This document shows positions 1-7,011 of a stretch of 13,825 bases of DNA, one piece after another; the stretch's first letter is position 1; every line of letters starts with the position of its first letter. Below the pieces are notes generated by a model. That model was given only the letters and a program-made list of their open reading frames with translations. It was not told the origin of the DNA and ran no database searches. A program made the translations under genes and the position numbers. The stretch is from Chryseobacterium gleum (lineage in GTDB: Bacteria; Bacteroidota; Bacteroidia; UBA10329): positions 1 through 13,825 of the forward strand of contig CAMCFW010000018.1 in NCBI GenBank assembly GCA_945874195.1, written 5' to 3'.

Positions 1-1349
1 CAGCGGTCTTCCAACTTGAACATTAGGCGAGTGTAATTAAACCCGTAGCGGAAATTATGCTTCGCATTTAATTTGGTATTGAACTGAGTGGAAAGGCGAA
101 TGGCCCTGTTGTAGACATCATAATTCCAATAATCCATCAAAGTCAAGGAATCGGTCAGATAACTGTGCTTCAGGTTGTTTCCAGACTGCGTGTAGGCCAA
201 GGTGGTATGAACGTAGTTCTTCTCGTTGATGATGAACCGATGATTTAGCCCTGTCGCCAAAAAATGATTCCGATAATCTTCTTCCACACGTTTCTGATCC
301 CAGCCAGCTTTCCATTTGGTAGAATCGCGTTCGGCATCAAACCCAGCATCGCTGATGCCACCAACCCCGAATATGGAGAAGACACCAAGCTTCGTTGTCG
401 GAAAATTGAGTTTCAAGTTCACATCTTGAAAGGCCGTGTTAAGATCTCCTCCCAAATTGGCACCTATGGCTTTGAACAGACCCAGCGTGGAATACCTGTA
501 ATTGATGAGGTAGGAAGCCCGTTTTCCTTTTACGAATGGACCTTCGGCAGAAGCTTCCAAACCCATGAACCCTACCTGAACTGTGTATTCGCGCTTCTGA
601 TCGTTACCAACCCTCAGCCTAAGATCATAAACCCCAGAAAGCGCATTGCCATATTCTGCCGGAAACGCACCTGTGGAAAAATCGCTCTTATCAAGCAGAT
701 TGTTTGAAAGAATGGAAACATTGCCAGCATAGATCCCTTCAATATTAAAGTGATTCGGAACGGGAATCTCAATTCCTTCCAACCTCCAAAGAAGGCCCTT
801 TGGAGAATTTCCCCGAATGGATATTTCGTTGGTAATGTCGTTGGTGAGGTTTACTCCAGCAAAAGACAAGGCCATACGCCCAGGGTCGTTCATACTTGCG
901 GCAAACCGTTCCGATTGTTCGAGCGAAAATGACCGTGTGCTTACCACCGCCATTTCGTTGTTCGGCTTTGACGGGTCTTTTTTGGCCGTCACCACCACCT
1001 CTTCCAATTTGGCGGTAGATTCCTGCATTTCAACCTGCAATACGATCTCTTTTGCGCTTCCCACATCTAGCTGAAGCACCGATTTCGGTTCGTATCCAAG
1101 GTACTGAAGTTGAATATCATGACGGCCCACGGGCACATTCTGAAGTGTGAACCGACCTTCTATGTCTGTCGATGCTCCGATAATAGGGTCTGAGCCTACC
1201 ACCATCACGGTTGCCCCAATGAGCGGGATCTTGGTGTCTTGATCGGTAACTGAACCCCTTATGCTTTGAGTAAGATCCTGAGCTACGGCATGGCTTAGCA
1301 CAAAACTGAGCATGGTGACGGCAAGAATTCTCGTACAGCAAAGGGTCAT
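1..1349 (-). CDS. TonB-dependent outer membrane receptor with carboxypeptidase-regulatory-like domain (3' part missing)
   Basis: This is an outer membrane receptor that would import a ligand using TonB energy. The minus-strand frame is open from the ATG at 1349 to the window edge, giving 449 codons without a stop. Residues 1-23 form a signal peptide ending in AVAQ. Residues about 28-112 form a CarboxypepD_reg-like beta-sandwich (RGSVTDQDTKIPLIGATV, then GRFTLQNVPVG). A TonB-box-like EEVVVTA follows at 116-122. The plug domain covers about 140-240, with ISIRGNSPKG, RLEGIEIPVPNHF and GAFPAEYGNALSGVYDL. The start of the beta-barrel follows. An internal ATG at codon 13 is an alternative start, but it would leave a very short signal peptide. 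The ligand cannot be told from sequence. No SusD-like partner is visible, although the downstream side lies outside the window. Family assignment is firm; substrate is unknown. Confidence 0.93.
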   Translation of the reverse strand, partial: MTLCCTRILAVTMLSFVLSHAVAQDLTQSIRGSVTDQDTKIPLIGATVMVVGSDPIIGASTDIEGRFTLQNVPVGRHDIQLQYLGYEPKSVLQLDVGSAKEIVLQVEMQESTAKLEEVVVTAKKDPSKPNNEMAVVSTRSFSLEQSERFAASMNDPGRMALSFAGVNLTNDITNEISIRGNSPKGLLWRLEGIEIPVPNHFNIEGIYAGNVSILSNNLLDKSDFSTGAFPAEYGNALSGVYDLRLRVGNDQKREYTVQVGFMGLEASAEGPFVKGKRASYLINYRYSTLGLFKAIGANLGGDLNTAFQDVNLKLNFPTTKLGVFSIFGVGGISDAGFDAERDSTKWKAGWDQKRVEEDYRNHFLATGLNHRFIINEKNYVHTTLAYTQSGNNLKHSYLTDSLTLMDYWNYDVYNRAIRLSTQFNTKLNAKHNFRYGFNYTRLMFKLEDR

Positions 1350-1373
1350 TCTAGTATCGATCCTGGGGACTTG

Positions 1374-1381
1374 TAAAGATA
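1374..1381 (-). promoter_or_regulatory. Possible -7 promoter box for the TonB-dependent receptor
   Basis: Read on the minus strand, TATCTTTA matches the Bacteroidota TAnnTTTG box at 5 of its 6 fixed bases and lies 24 nt before the receptor ATG. No good -33 TTG is seen at the usual distance. The terminator at 1424-1447 lies upstream, so the receptor gene needs its own promoter in this short interval. Confidence 0.3.
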
Positions 1382-1423
1382 CTTTTGTAATTCATTCCTT
1401 CTTAAGTCCGCTCTATACAATGA

Positions 1424-1447
1424 AAAAGGGGGCTGTCGCCCCCTTTT
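1424..1447 (-). terminator. Intrinsic terminator after the SRPBCC/GyrI-like gene
   Basis: There is a perfect 10-bp inverted repeat: AAAAGGGGGC at 1424-1433, a 4-nt loop TGTC, and GCCCCCTTTT at 1438-1447. On the minus strand it reads as a GC-rich stem followed by a run of five T. It starts 24 nt downstream of the stop of the minus-strand gene at 1472, which is ideal for ending that transcript. It also isolates the TonB receptor gene from read-through. Confidence 0.85.
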
Positions 1448-1471
1448 CTAATGCTAATTATGATCCCGTTA

Positions 1472-2479
1472 TTACATCGGAATAACAGGATAAATGATCT
1501 CGGTCAACCATTTGCTAGTGTCTGGCTCGCTAACAGGATCGGTCACATAAACTTCACGCACAGCCCCTGAAAGTTGAAGGCCTTTCTCTGTCATGTAATC
1601 ATCCATTTCGTAATGCGCAGCCTCCGATTTGTCGTAGGCTCCATAATAATTGATCTGAAGCGCTTTGCCTCCTGCAACAGCCCTGAATTCGATCTCCTTG
1701 TTTCCTTCCACTTCCTTATCAACCGGAATGGCGGCCGACATTTTGGCCAACGTATCGGTCCAATTGTAGAAAAGTCCTGAAGGATGACCATTCACAACAG
1801 CTCCTTTCTTACCGGCATATTCCACGATCTTTCCGAAGTTGGCTTCATAGAACTGACCGATATCCGCAGGTTTCACATCGGCAGAGATCAAAAGATATTT
1901 CACCTCTGGCAGTTCAACTTCTGTTATCTCGTAAACATATTCTTTCACTGCAGGAGCAGCTTCAGCAACCGTTTTCAACGAAGCAAGACCGCTGATGTAG
2001 GCTTCGGTCAGGAAATGCTTTCCGATAAGGTTCATTGGGCGTTTGAAGAATGGGGTTTCTGAACCGATGAAGTTCCAAGTAACCTTGGTGCCTCCTTCAA
2101 CCGCTTCAAACTTCCATTCTGAGATCTGAGGAGTGGTATCGGCACCGAAAACCAAGGTCGACTTCAAGTATTCGTTCTCAATGACCTCAACATTCGTCTG
2201 TCTTCCCTGTCCGGTCTTCTCTCCCGTCCATGAATTCCATGCACCCAATCCACAAGGATCTTCAGAATATTCATTTGTCATGGCTGTATCCATGGCGTTC
2301 CAAGGACTCCAACCTGGCCATTTGTCGAAACAGTTGACCTGATTGAACACCGTGGCCGGAGTTGCGTTAATGGTTATGGACTGTTCGATTACCACCGAGG
2401 AAGGGGCAACAACGGCCGCCACCAAATAGGCTCCAAGCAGACCGATAAGTATGAATCCGAAAATTTTCAATGCTTTCAT
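1472..2479 (-). CDS. Membrane-anchored SRPBCC + GyrI-like (effector-binding) two-domain protein
   Basis: This 335-residue protein probably binds a small hydrophobic or cationic ligand; no enzymatic role can be assigned. The ATG at 2479 gives MKALKIFGFILIGLLGAYLV, a single membrane helix at about 5-25. A longer frame would begin at a TTG at 2512, which I reject because it adds 11 unlikely residues. Residues about 28-175 look like a SRPBCC/polyketide-cyclase helix-grip domain (VIEQSITINATPATVF near its start, then a WPGWSPWN segment). Residues about 185-335 look like a GyrI-like/AraC effector-binding domain, ending in the typical REVYVTDPVSEPDTSKWLTE. A weak -7-like box, TTATTTTG on the minus strand at 2510-2517, lies 30 nt before the start. 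The gene is monocistronic and is closed by the terminator at 1424-1447. Domain calls are from recognition of family patterns; function is unknown. Confidence 0.85.
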   Translation of the reverse strand: MKALKIFGFILIGLLGAYLVAAVVAPSSVVIEQSITINATPATVFNQVNCFDKWPGWSPWNAMDTAMTNEYSEDPCGLGAWNSWTGEKTGQGRQTNVEVIENEYLKSTLVFGADTTPQISEWKFEAVEGGTKVTWNFIGSETPFFKRPMNLIGKHFLTEAYISGLASLKTVAEAAPAVKEYVYEITEVELPEVKYLLISADVKPADIGQFYEANFGKIVEYAGKKGAVVNGHPSGLFYNWTDTLAKMSAAIPVDKEVEGNKEIEFRAVAGGKALQINYYGAYDKSEAAHYEMDDYMTEKGLQLSGAVREVYVTDPVSEPDTSKWLTEIIYPVIPM

Positions 2480-2624
2480 TAGAATATTGGTTTTATAGGG
2501 TTTAGGCGGCAAAATAAAGCAATAGCTATCAACGCTTTATAAGATCGAAAAAGGCAATGGCAGAAAATGTGTTAAAAACGCTGGGAAGGCAACATGATCA
2601 ACAATGGATGAGACAAGTTTCTAG

Positions 2625-2653
2625 TTGATTGCAGATATGATACATGACATTTG
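2625..2653 (+). promoter_or_regulatory. Candidate promoter of the Crp/Fnr regulator-sulfatase pair
   Basis: A TTG at 2625-2627 is followed after 18 nt by GACATTTG at 2646-2653, which matches TAnnTTTG at 5 of its 6 fixed bases. Spacing fits the Bacteroidota -33/-7 arrangement. It ends 23 nt before the regulator start codon. Confidence 0.35.
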
Positions 2654-2657
2654 GAAT

Positions 2658-2667
2658 ATTGTACAAT
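2658..2667 (+). promoter_or_regulatory. 10-bp perfect palindrome at the expected transcription start of the Crp/Fnr gene
   Basis: ATTGTACAAT is its own reverse complement. It lies 4 nt after the candidate -7 box and 9 nt before the ATG. A protein bound here would cover the transcription start, so an operator, possibly for autoregulation, is plausible. It is short and AT-rich, so chance cannot be excluded. Confidence 0.3.
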
Positions 2668-2676
2668 AGCTGACAG

Positions 2677-3351
2677 ATGATAGCGGAAGACGATCAGTTT
2701 GATAAGGTGCCTGTCCTATCCGGATTGCCTGACGATCAGCGGGAATTCCTGTTGCGCTATGTTCAAGTAAAGAGTTATCCACGCGCTAGTTTCATATACA
2801 GACCTGGAGAACATGCTGATTGGGTGTATTTCGTAACAGAGGGTGTTGTGAAAACCGGAACACTGAGTGATGATGGTAAAGAGGTGATCAAGAACGTGCT
2901 CTATTCGGGCGATATGTTCGGGGAACTTGGGCTTTCCGGTCTGGAACAACGACCAGATTTTGCTGCAAGTCTGAGAGGTGAGGTGGAGATTCTTCGAATT
3001 CCTGTGAAGATCATCCGCGAGCTCATTAAAAAGAATCCGATGGTGGGGCTTAAAATGATCGAGAAGTTGGGAGAACGGATTGCCCGCTCTGAAAAAAGAC
3101 TGGAACAAATGGTTTTTCAGGATGCCCGAACACGCATCATAAGTTTTCTGTTGGAACAGGCCGAAAAGAATGGTAAGAAATTCGGAGATGAAACACTCAT
3201 CCGCCATGGTTTTACTCATCAAGACATGGCAAACATCACCGGCACATCGAGGCAACTTGTGACCATCGTGCTCAACGAACTGAAGAAGGAGAATCTCATC
3301 AATTTCGACCGAGCAAGCATACTCATTAGGGATGTGGGTCAATTGAAATGA
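2677..3351 (+). CDS. Crp/Fnr-family transcriptional regulator
   Basis: This is a cytoplasmic DNA-binding regulator of 224 residues, the usual family length. Residues about 12-125 form the cyclic-nucleotide-binding-like jelly roll (IYRPGEHADWVYFVTEG, then GDMFGELGL at 79-86). A dimerisation helix lies at about 125-148. A C-terminal winged helix lies at about 150-215, with recognition helix TSRQLVTIVLNELKKENL at 190-207. The protein has no cysteine, so it cannot carry an FNR-type iron-sulfur cluster. The GEL part of the phosphate-binding cassette is kept, but the Arg-Ser/Thr pair of E. coli CRP is replaced by a QRPDFA segment, so cAMP binding is doubtful. The ATG at 2677 has no clear ribosome binding site, as is common in this phylum. 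The sulfatase gene begins 24 nt after its stop, so the two are probably co-transcribed. Confidence 0.9.
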   Translation: MIAEDDQFDKVPVLSGLPDDQREFLLRYVQVKSYPRASFIYRPGEHADWVYFVTEGVVKTGTLSDDGKEVIKNVLYSGDMFGELGLSGLEQRPDFAASLRGEVEILRIPVKIIRELIKKNPMVGLKMIEKLGERIARSEKRLEQMVFQDARTRIISFLLEQAEKNGKKFGDETLIRHGFTHQDMANITGTSRQLVTIVLNELKKENLINFDRASILIRDVGQLK

Positions 3352-3375
3352 TCCTTCTTTAGGTATGTTTAGCGC

Positions 3376-4983
3376 ATGAAGCGCAGCCATTTTCTTTTGT
3401 CCATTCTTCTTCTCCTTGGCATTCTACTGGTCCTTGGGTTTTGGCCGCTAACTTCCAAAAAGTTTGAGATCGCTTTCGATAGACAGAAAATTGATGCGAA
3501 AACGGAATATCTGAGCAGCATAATTCCCGATAGCATCAAGCGGCCGAACATCATCATCATCCTGGCCGATGACCTTGGAAAGACCGATATTTCGCTCTAC
3601 GGCTCTCCTCCTATCCAAACACCCAACATCGATTCGATAGGCCTAAAGGGAATGACCTTTTCTGAAGGCTACATCACTTCACCAATCTGCGCGCCATCGC
3701 GTGCCGGACTGCTGACCGGACGCTATCAGCAGCGTTTTGGCTTTGAATATCAACCACACGACCGTTATCCGAAAAACAGGATCGAGATGTTCGTTTATAA
3801 GCATTTCATCGCTAAAGGAGATTGGCTAGTAGCTGATCAGGTCGACTTTCCGGCTTTTGAGGACATAGTGAAGATTGGGATGCCACCTTCGGAAGTATTG
3901 TTGTCCGAGATCCTTCAGCAAAGAGGCTACCGGACCGGTATCACCGGCAAGTGGCATTTGGGTAGTGGCGAACATGCCATTCCCAGCAACCGCGGCTTCG
4001 ATCAGCAATATGGATTCTACGAGGCTTATTCGCTTTACATGGCCGATACGAGCGATGCCAATATCATCAACCAGCGTCATGCCGATTTTTCAGACCCATT
4101 TATTTGGGGAAAGGGCCGCACGGGAAATTGCGCCATACGTAGAAATGATGTTGTGATCGATGAGAAGTACTACCTCACTGACCGCATTGCTCAAGAGGCC
4201 AACAAGTTCATAGACGAGAACAAGGATGGCCCTTTTTTCCTCTATGTTCCGTTCTTGGCACCCCATACTCCATTTCAAGCCACCAAGGCCTATTACGACA
4301 GGCTTGCACACATTGAAGACCGCAATAAGCGGGTCTATAACGCCATGATATGGCAATTGGATGACGCTATCGGCAGCATCATCGGGCATTTGGAACAAGC
4401 CGGACTCATGGACAACACCATAATCTTCTTTCTGAGCGACAATGGCGGAGCAACCTACACGGGCGCAACGGACAATGCCCCACTTAAAGGTGGCAAGTTC
4501 ACCAATTTTGAAGGCGGGCTCAACGTTCCGTTCATGGTGCGATGGGATGGAATGATTGCCCCAGGAAGCAAGCATGATCATCCCGTGGTTTCAATGGACG
4601 TGTTCTCTACTGCGTTGCAACTTGCCGGGATTGCCCCCATGAAGGATAGGCCGATAGATGGTGTTTCACTGTTGCCCGTTCTGGTCAAAGGTTTGGCCGA
4701 GCCACTGCACGAAATGCTTTATTGGCGTTCGGGGTATAACCGGGCCGTAAGATGGGGCGATTGGAAATTGATAACCGACCAGTTAAGTGGAAACCGGGCA
4801 CTTTACGATTTGAAAAATGACAAGCAAGAACGCCACAACCTTTACGACCAAGAACCCGAAGTGGTGAAGCAAATGATGAAACTTCATGCCCAGTGGGAAT
4901 CGGAAATGATAGACCCTCAATGGCCTAACGTGATGGATTATAGATGGTGGGATGGCGATGATCCGTATTACTTTCCGCTCTGA
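3376..4983 (+). CDS. Type I (formylglycine-dependent) sulfatase, membrane-anchored or exported
   Basis: This 535-residue enzyme is predicted to hydrolyse a sulfate ester in the periplasm or at the cell surface. Residues 6-23 form a strong hydrophobic helix with no lipobox and no obvious signal peptidase site, so an uncleaved anchor is possible. The active site is complete for the family. Metal ligands are D65 and D66 (LADDLG) with D355 and N356 (SDNGG). The signature is C105-A-P-S-R followed by AGLLTGR, where C105 would become formylglycine. K192 and H194 lie in GKWHLG, H297 in PHTPF, and K374 in the PLKGGK segment. A cysteine-type signature needs a maturase (anSME or FGE), and none is in the window. 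The substrate is unknown; polysaccharide sulfate is a guess. It probably shares a transcript with the Crp/Fnr gene. Its last 16 bases overlap the 3' end of the converging DUF4112 gene. Confidence 0.93.
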   Translation: MKRSHFLLSILLLLGILLVLGFWPLTSKKFEIAFDRQKIDAKTEYLSSIIPDSIKRPNIIIILADDLGKTDISLYGSPPIQTPNIDSIGLKGMTFSEGYITSPICAPSRAGLLTGRYQQRFGFEYQPHDRYPKNRIEMFVYKHFIAKGDWLVADQVDFPAFEDIVKIGMPPSEVLLSEILQQRGYRTGITGKWHLGSGEHAIPSNRGFDQQYGFYEAYSLYMADTSDANIINQRHADFSDPFIWGKGRTGNCAIRRNDVVIDEKYYLTDRIAQEANKFIDENKDGPFFLYVPFLAPHTPFQATKAYYDRLAHIEDRNKRVYNAMIWQLDDAIGSIIGHLEQAGLMDNTIIFFLSDNGGATYTGATDNAPLKGGKFTNFEGGLNVPFMVRWDGMIAPGSKHDHPVVSMDVFSTALQLAGIAPMKDRPIDGVSLLPVLVKGLAEPLHEMLYWRSGYNRAVRWGDWKLITDQLSGNRALYDLKNDKQERHNLYDQEPEVVKQMMKLHAQWESEMIDPQWPNVMDYRWWDGDDPYYFPL

Positions 4984-5330
4984 GATTCGAAATACTTCTT
5001 GGCCAGATTCAAATTCCTTCGATTCGCTTTAAAGAAGAGATCCCATACATCGCCTATCACTGGAATGGCACCGATCAGCAGGTCGAGCACCATGGTGCCT
5101 ATCAGTTTGCCAATTAGTTTACGCGGAAAACCAGCATCAACAAGAGACTTGAGAATGAGGATGGAAATGGCAAATGACACCACATCGCCCAACCAAGGAA
5201 TGATCCCAATAAGTGGGTCGAGCCCGAATCGAATGTTCAGAACAGGTATCCGGAACTGGTCGTCCATAAGTCTGACCAGCCTTTCTGCCTGTTCGATCTC
5301 TTTCGGGAACATTGGGCCGATGCGTTCCAT
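4968..5330 (-). CDS. DUF4112 family protein
   Basis: This 120-residue protein belongs to a family of unknown function. The core contains two similar hydrophobic blocks, DPLIGIIPWLGD at 38-49 and DLLIGAIPVIGD at 83-94. Each is followed by or embedded in a probable membrane-inserting helix (about 50-66 and 72-90), and the family-typical FKANRRNLNLAKKY comes near the end. The start codon overlaps the stop of the upstream acyltransferase gene in the sequence TAATG, so translation is probably coupled and the two proteins may act in the same membrane process. The 3' end overlaps the sulfatase gene by 16 bases in the opposite direction. The family call is firm by pattern. Function is unknown. Confidence 0.85.
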   Translation of the reverse strand: MERIGPMFPKEIEQAERLVRLMDDQFRIPVLNIRFGLDPLIGIIPWLGDVVSFAISILILKSLVDAGFPRKLIGKLIGTMVLDLLIGAIPVIGDVWDLFFKANRRNLNLAKKYFESQSGK

Positions 5331-5911
5331 TAGGGATTGGATTCCTCTGTCATTTTCGGATTGTAGTTCTTTGGTTCTGCAGCAGTGATCTTGGAATAAA
5401 AATCTTCGATGTACTTGAAATCTGCTGCTTCGTCATCCGTAGGATAGAACAAATCGCCCAGACCGACCTCGCACTTTCCAAAATCCATGTAGGCCAGAAT
5501 AATAGGCACATTGGCAGCCTTTGCCATGTAATAGAATCCGGTCTTCCATCTAGGTTTCCAAGCCCTTGTACCTTCTGGGGCTATCACCAGAAAAAGCTCA
5601 TCGCGCTCTTTGAACATGTCGGCCACTTGTTGCACCATGTTTTTGCTTGTTGCCCTATCGATGGGAATTCCACCCGTTGATCTGAAAATAAAACCCATTG
5701 TACCTTTGAACAGTTCCTTTTTGGCAATAAAACTGGCCGATTTATTCTCTGTGTACCATGCCCCAATACCCACCGGAAAATCTTCATTCGATGTATGTGG
5801 TGCTGCCGCAATCACAGCCTTCCTTATGCCCGCAGGAACCTGCGAAACCACCTTCCATTTGCCCCATCTATACCAGAGCAGGTTGGCCAACCAATAAAAG
5901 AAACGTCCCAT
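5330..5911 (-). CDS. 1-acyl-sn-glycerol-3-phosphate acyltransferase-like (PlsC family) protein
   Basis: This 193-residue enzyme of the PlsC/LPLAT superfamily would transfer an acyl chain to a lysophospholipid-like acceptor at the inner membrane. Motif I is the catalytic H39-x4-D44 in APHTSNEDFP. Motif II is seen as RSTGGIPIDR at 77-86. Motif III is PEGTR at 112-116. A motif IV-like NVPIILAY lies at 134-141. The ATG at 5911 is preferred: a longer frame from 5986 would put a perfect -7 promoter box inside the coding region and add 25 residues not expected for the family. It is co-directional with the DUF4112 gene and overlaps it by one base. The short length is typical of the compact bacterial branch. 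The exact acceptor is unknown, and it need not be the main phosphatidate-forming enzyme. Confidence 0.87.
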   Translation of the reverse strand: MGRFFYWLANLLWYRWGKWKVVSQVPAGIRKAVIAAAPHTSNEDFPVGIGAWYTENKSASFIAKKELFKGTMGFIFRSTGGIPIDRATSKNMVQQVADMFKERDELFLVIAPEGTRAWKPRWKTGFYYMAKAANVPIILAYMDFGKCEVGLGDLFYPTDDEAADFKYIEDFYSKITAAEPKNYNPKMTEESNP

Positions 5912-5932
5912 ATTCAGTTTGTTGATGTGCGT

Positions 5933-5940
5933 CAAATGTA
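5933..5940 (-). promoter_or_regulatory. -7 promoter box of the acyltransferase-DUF4112 pair
   Basis: On the minus strand this reads TACATTTG, a perfect TAnnTTTG. It lies 21 nt before the ATG at 5911. No convincing -33 TTG is at the standard distance. Its position supports the shorter start for the acyltransferase. Confidence 0.45.
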
Positions 5941-5991
5941 AGTAGCCTGAACAAATGGATCGCTTTGCATGTACAAGCTTCAGCATTCAGT

Positions 5992-5999
5992 TATTTTTG
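5992..5999 (+). promoter_or_regulatory. -7 promoter box of the GHMP kinase-nucleotidyltransferase operon
   Basis: TATTTTTG is a perfect TAnnTTTG. A TTTG at 5964-5967 lies 24 nt upstream, slightly beyond the usual -33 spacing. The box ends only 4 nt before the ATG at 6004. Transcription would therefore start at or next to that ATG, or just upstream of a second ATG at 6019. Confidence 0.45.
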
Positions 6000-6003
6000 C
6001 CGC

Positions 6004-7011
6004 ATGGCAAGAGGTGTAATGGGAATAGCATATCCGCGAGCAGCGCTCATCGGCAATCCGTCAGATGGATTCGGAGGCATGACCATTTCGTTCGTGTTCA
6101 GCGATTTCCGTGCGCATGTCATGTTGGAAGAACACACTGAAATTGAGGTGCTGCCAGGGCTGGTTGATCATCAGCGTTGGAAGGATCTGAACGACTTCCG
6201 TGCTTCCGTGAGCACTATGGGTTATTATGGAGGCATCCGTCTGTTGAAGGCCACGCTTCTGGTCTTCACAAACCATTGTGTGGAGCACAAAATCAAACTT
6301 CACGACCGTTGTTTCAGGCTAAGTTACACCACCGACATTCCAGTGCTGCTTGGCCTGTCTGGATCAAGTGCCATCATATCGGCCTGTTTGCGTGCGTTGG
6401 GCGGATGGTATGGTGTGAAAATGGAACCTTGGTTGTTGGCCAACCTAGCATGGCGCGTGGAGACCGAAGAACTCGGCATTCCGGCCGGATTGCAAGACCG
6501 CGTGGCACAGGCCTACAACTATCCGGTATTCATGGATTTTGACGCAAGTCATTTCAACACCAATCCTCACGGAAAATATGAGAAGTTGAAAAGGCCACTG
6601 AAGAACATCTACATCGCCTATTCTGACACCTTGGCCGAGGGTTCGGAAAAGACGCACAGCAATCTGCGCGAACGTTTCAATGCAGGAGATACTAAAATGC
6701 TGGAAGCAGTTGAAACGTGGAAACGCCTAACGCTGGAATTCAGACAGGCATTGGAGAACAACGACATGCATACCATGAACAGTTGCATCAACGAGAATTT
6801 CGATACAAGGAATGCCCTCACCACGCTTCACCCCAAACAAGTTGAACTGGTGATGCTGGCCCGAAAGTCGGGTGCAAGTGCCAAATTCTGTGGTTCCGGA
6901 GGGGCAATCATCGGCATGTATGAAGACGAAAAGATGTTGAACAAACTTCGGACGGACCTCAGGAAGCACCGAGTGAACATATTGCTTCCTGAAATCGTTT
7001 ACGAGGAATGA
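6004..7011 (+). CDS. GHMP-family sugar kinase, closest in pattern to plant glucuronokinase
   Basis: This 335-residue cytoplasmic kinase would phosphorylate a sugar at C1 using ATP. It has the three GHMP motifs: RAALIGNPSDGFGG at 12-25; the phosphate loop PVLLGLSGSSA at 113-123; and GASAKFCGSGGA at 290-301. The likely catalytic aspartate is D165 in AGLQDRVAQ. Segments GYYGGIRLL (73-81), LSYTTDIP (106-113) and EELGIPAGLQDRVAQ (155-169) closely resemble what I recall of plant glucuronokinase and are unlike galactokinase or mevalonate kinase. That resemblance is from memory and is not an alignment. The ATG at 6004 was chosen over an ATG at 5965, which is upstream of the promoter box. An ATG at 6019 is also possible. 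The stop overlaps the next start in ATGA, so the kinase and the sugar-1-phosphate nucleotidyltransferase are probably translationally coupled and share a pathway. Substrate assignment is tentative. Confidence 0.85.
   Translation: MARGVMGIAYPRAALIGNPSDGFGGMTISFVFSDFRAHVMLEEHTEIEVLPGLVDHQRWKDLNDFRASVSTMGYYGGIRLLKATLLVFTNHCVEHKIKLHDRCFRLSYTTDIPVLLGLSGSSAIISACLRALGGWYGVKMEPWLLANLAWRVETEELGIPAGLQDRVAQAYNYPVFMDFDASHFNTNPHGKYEKLKRPLKNIYIAYSDTLAEGSEKTHSNLRERFNAGDTKMLEAVETWKRLTLEFRQALENNDMHTMNSCINENFDTRNALTTLHPKQVELVMLARKSGASAKFCGSGGAIIGMYEDEKMLNKLRTDLRKHRVNILLPEIVYEE

Noticed and set aside
264..707. 147-codon plus-strand open frame opposite the TonB receptor
   Set aside because: The minus-strand receptor frame is continuous with clear plug motifs; the plus frame has no recognisable pattern.
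1..1349. Possible frameshifted TonB receptor, since only short pieces close within the window
   Set aside because: Hand translation of the minus strand shows one uninterrupted frame from the ATG at 1349 to the edge; it simply has no stop inside the window.
2510..2517. TTATTTTG on the minus strand as promoter of the SRPBCC/GyrI-like gene
   Set aside because: One mismatch to TAnnTTTG and no -33 TTG at a suitable distance, so too weak to list as a separate feature.
2716..3390. 224-codon minus-strand open frame opposite the Crp/Fnr gene
   Set aside because: It mirrors the real gene, shows no domain pattern, and its composition (many His, Phe, Leu) is typical of an antisense shadow.
4090..4581. 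163-codon minus-strand open frame opposite the sulfatase
   Set aside because: It covers the part of the sulfatase gene that encodes conserved active-site residues; no independent coding signal.
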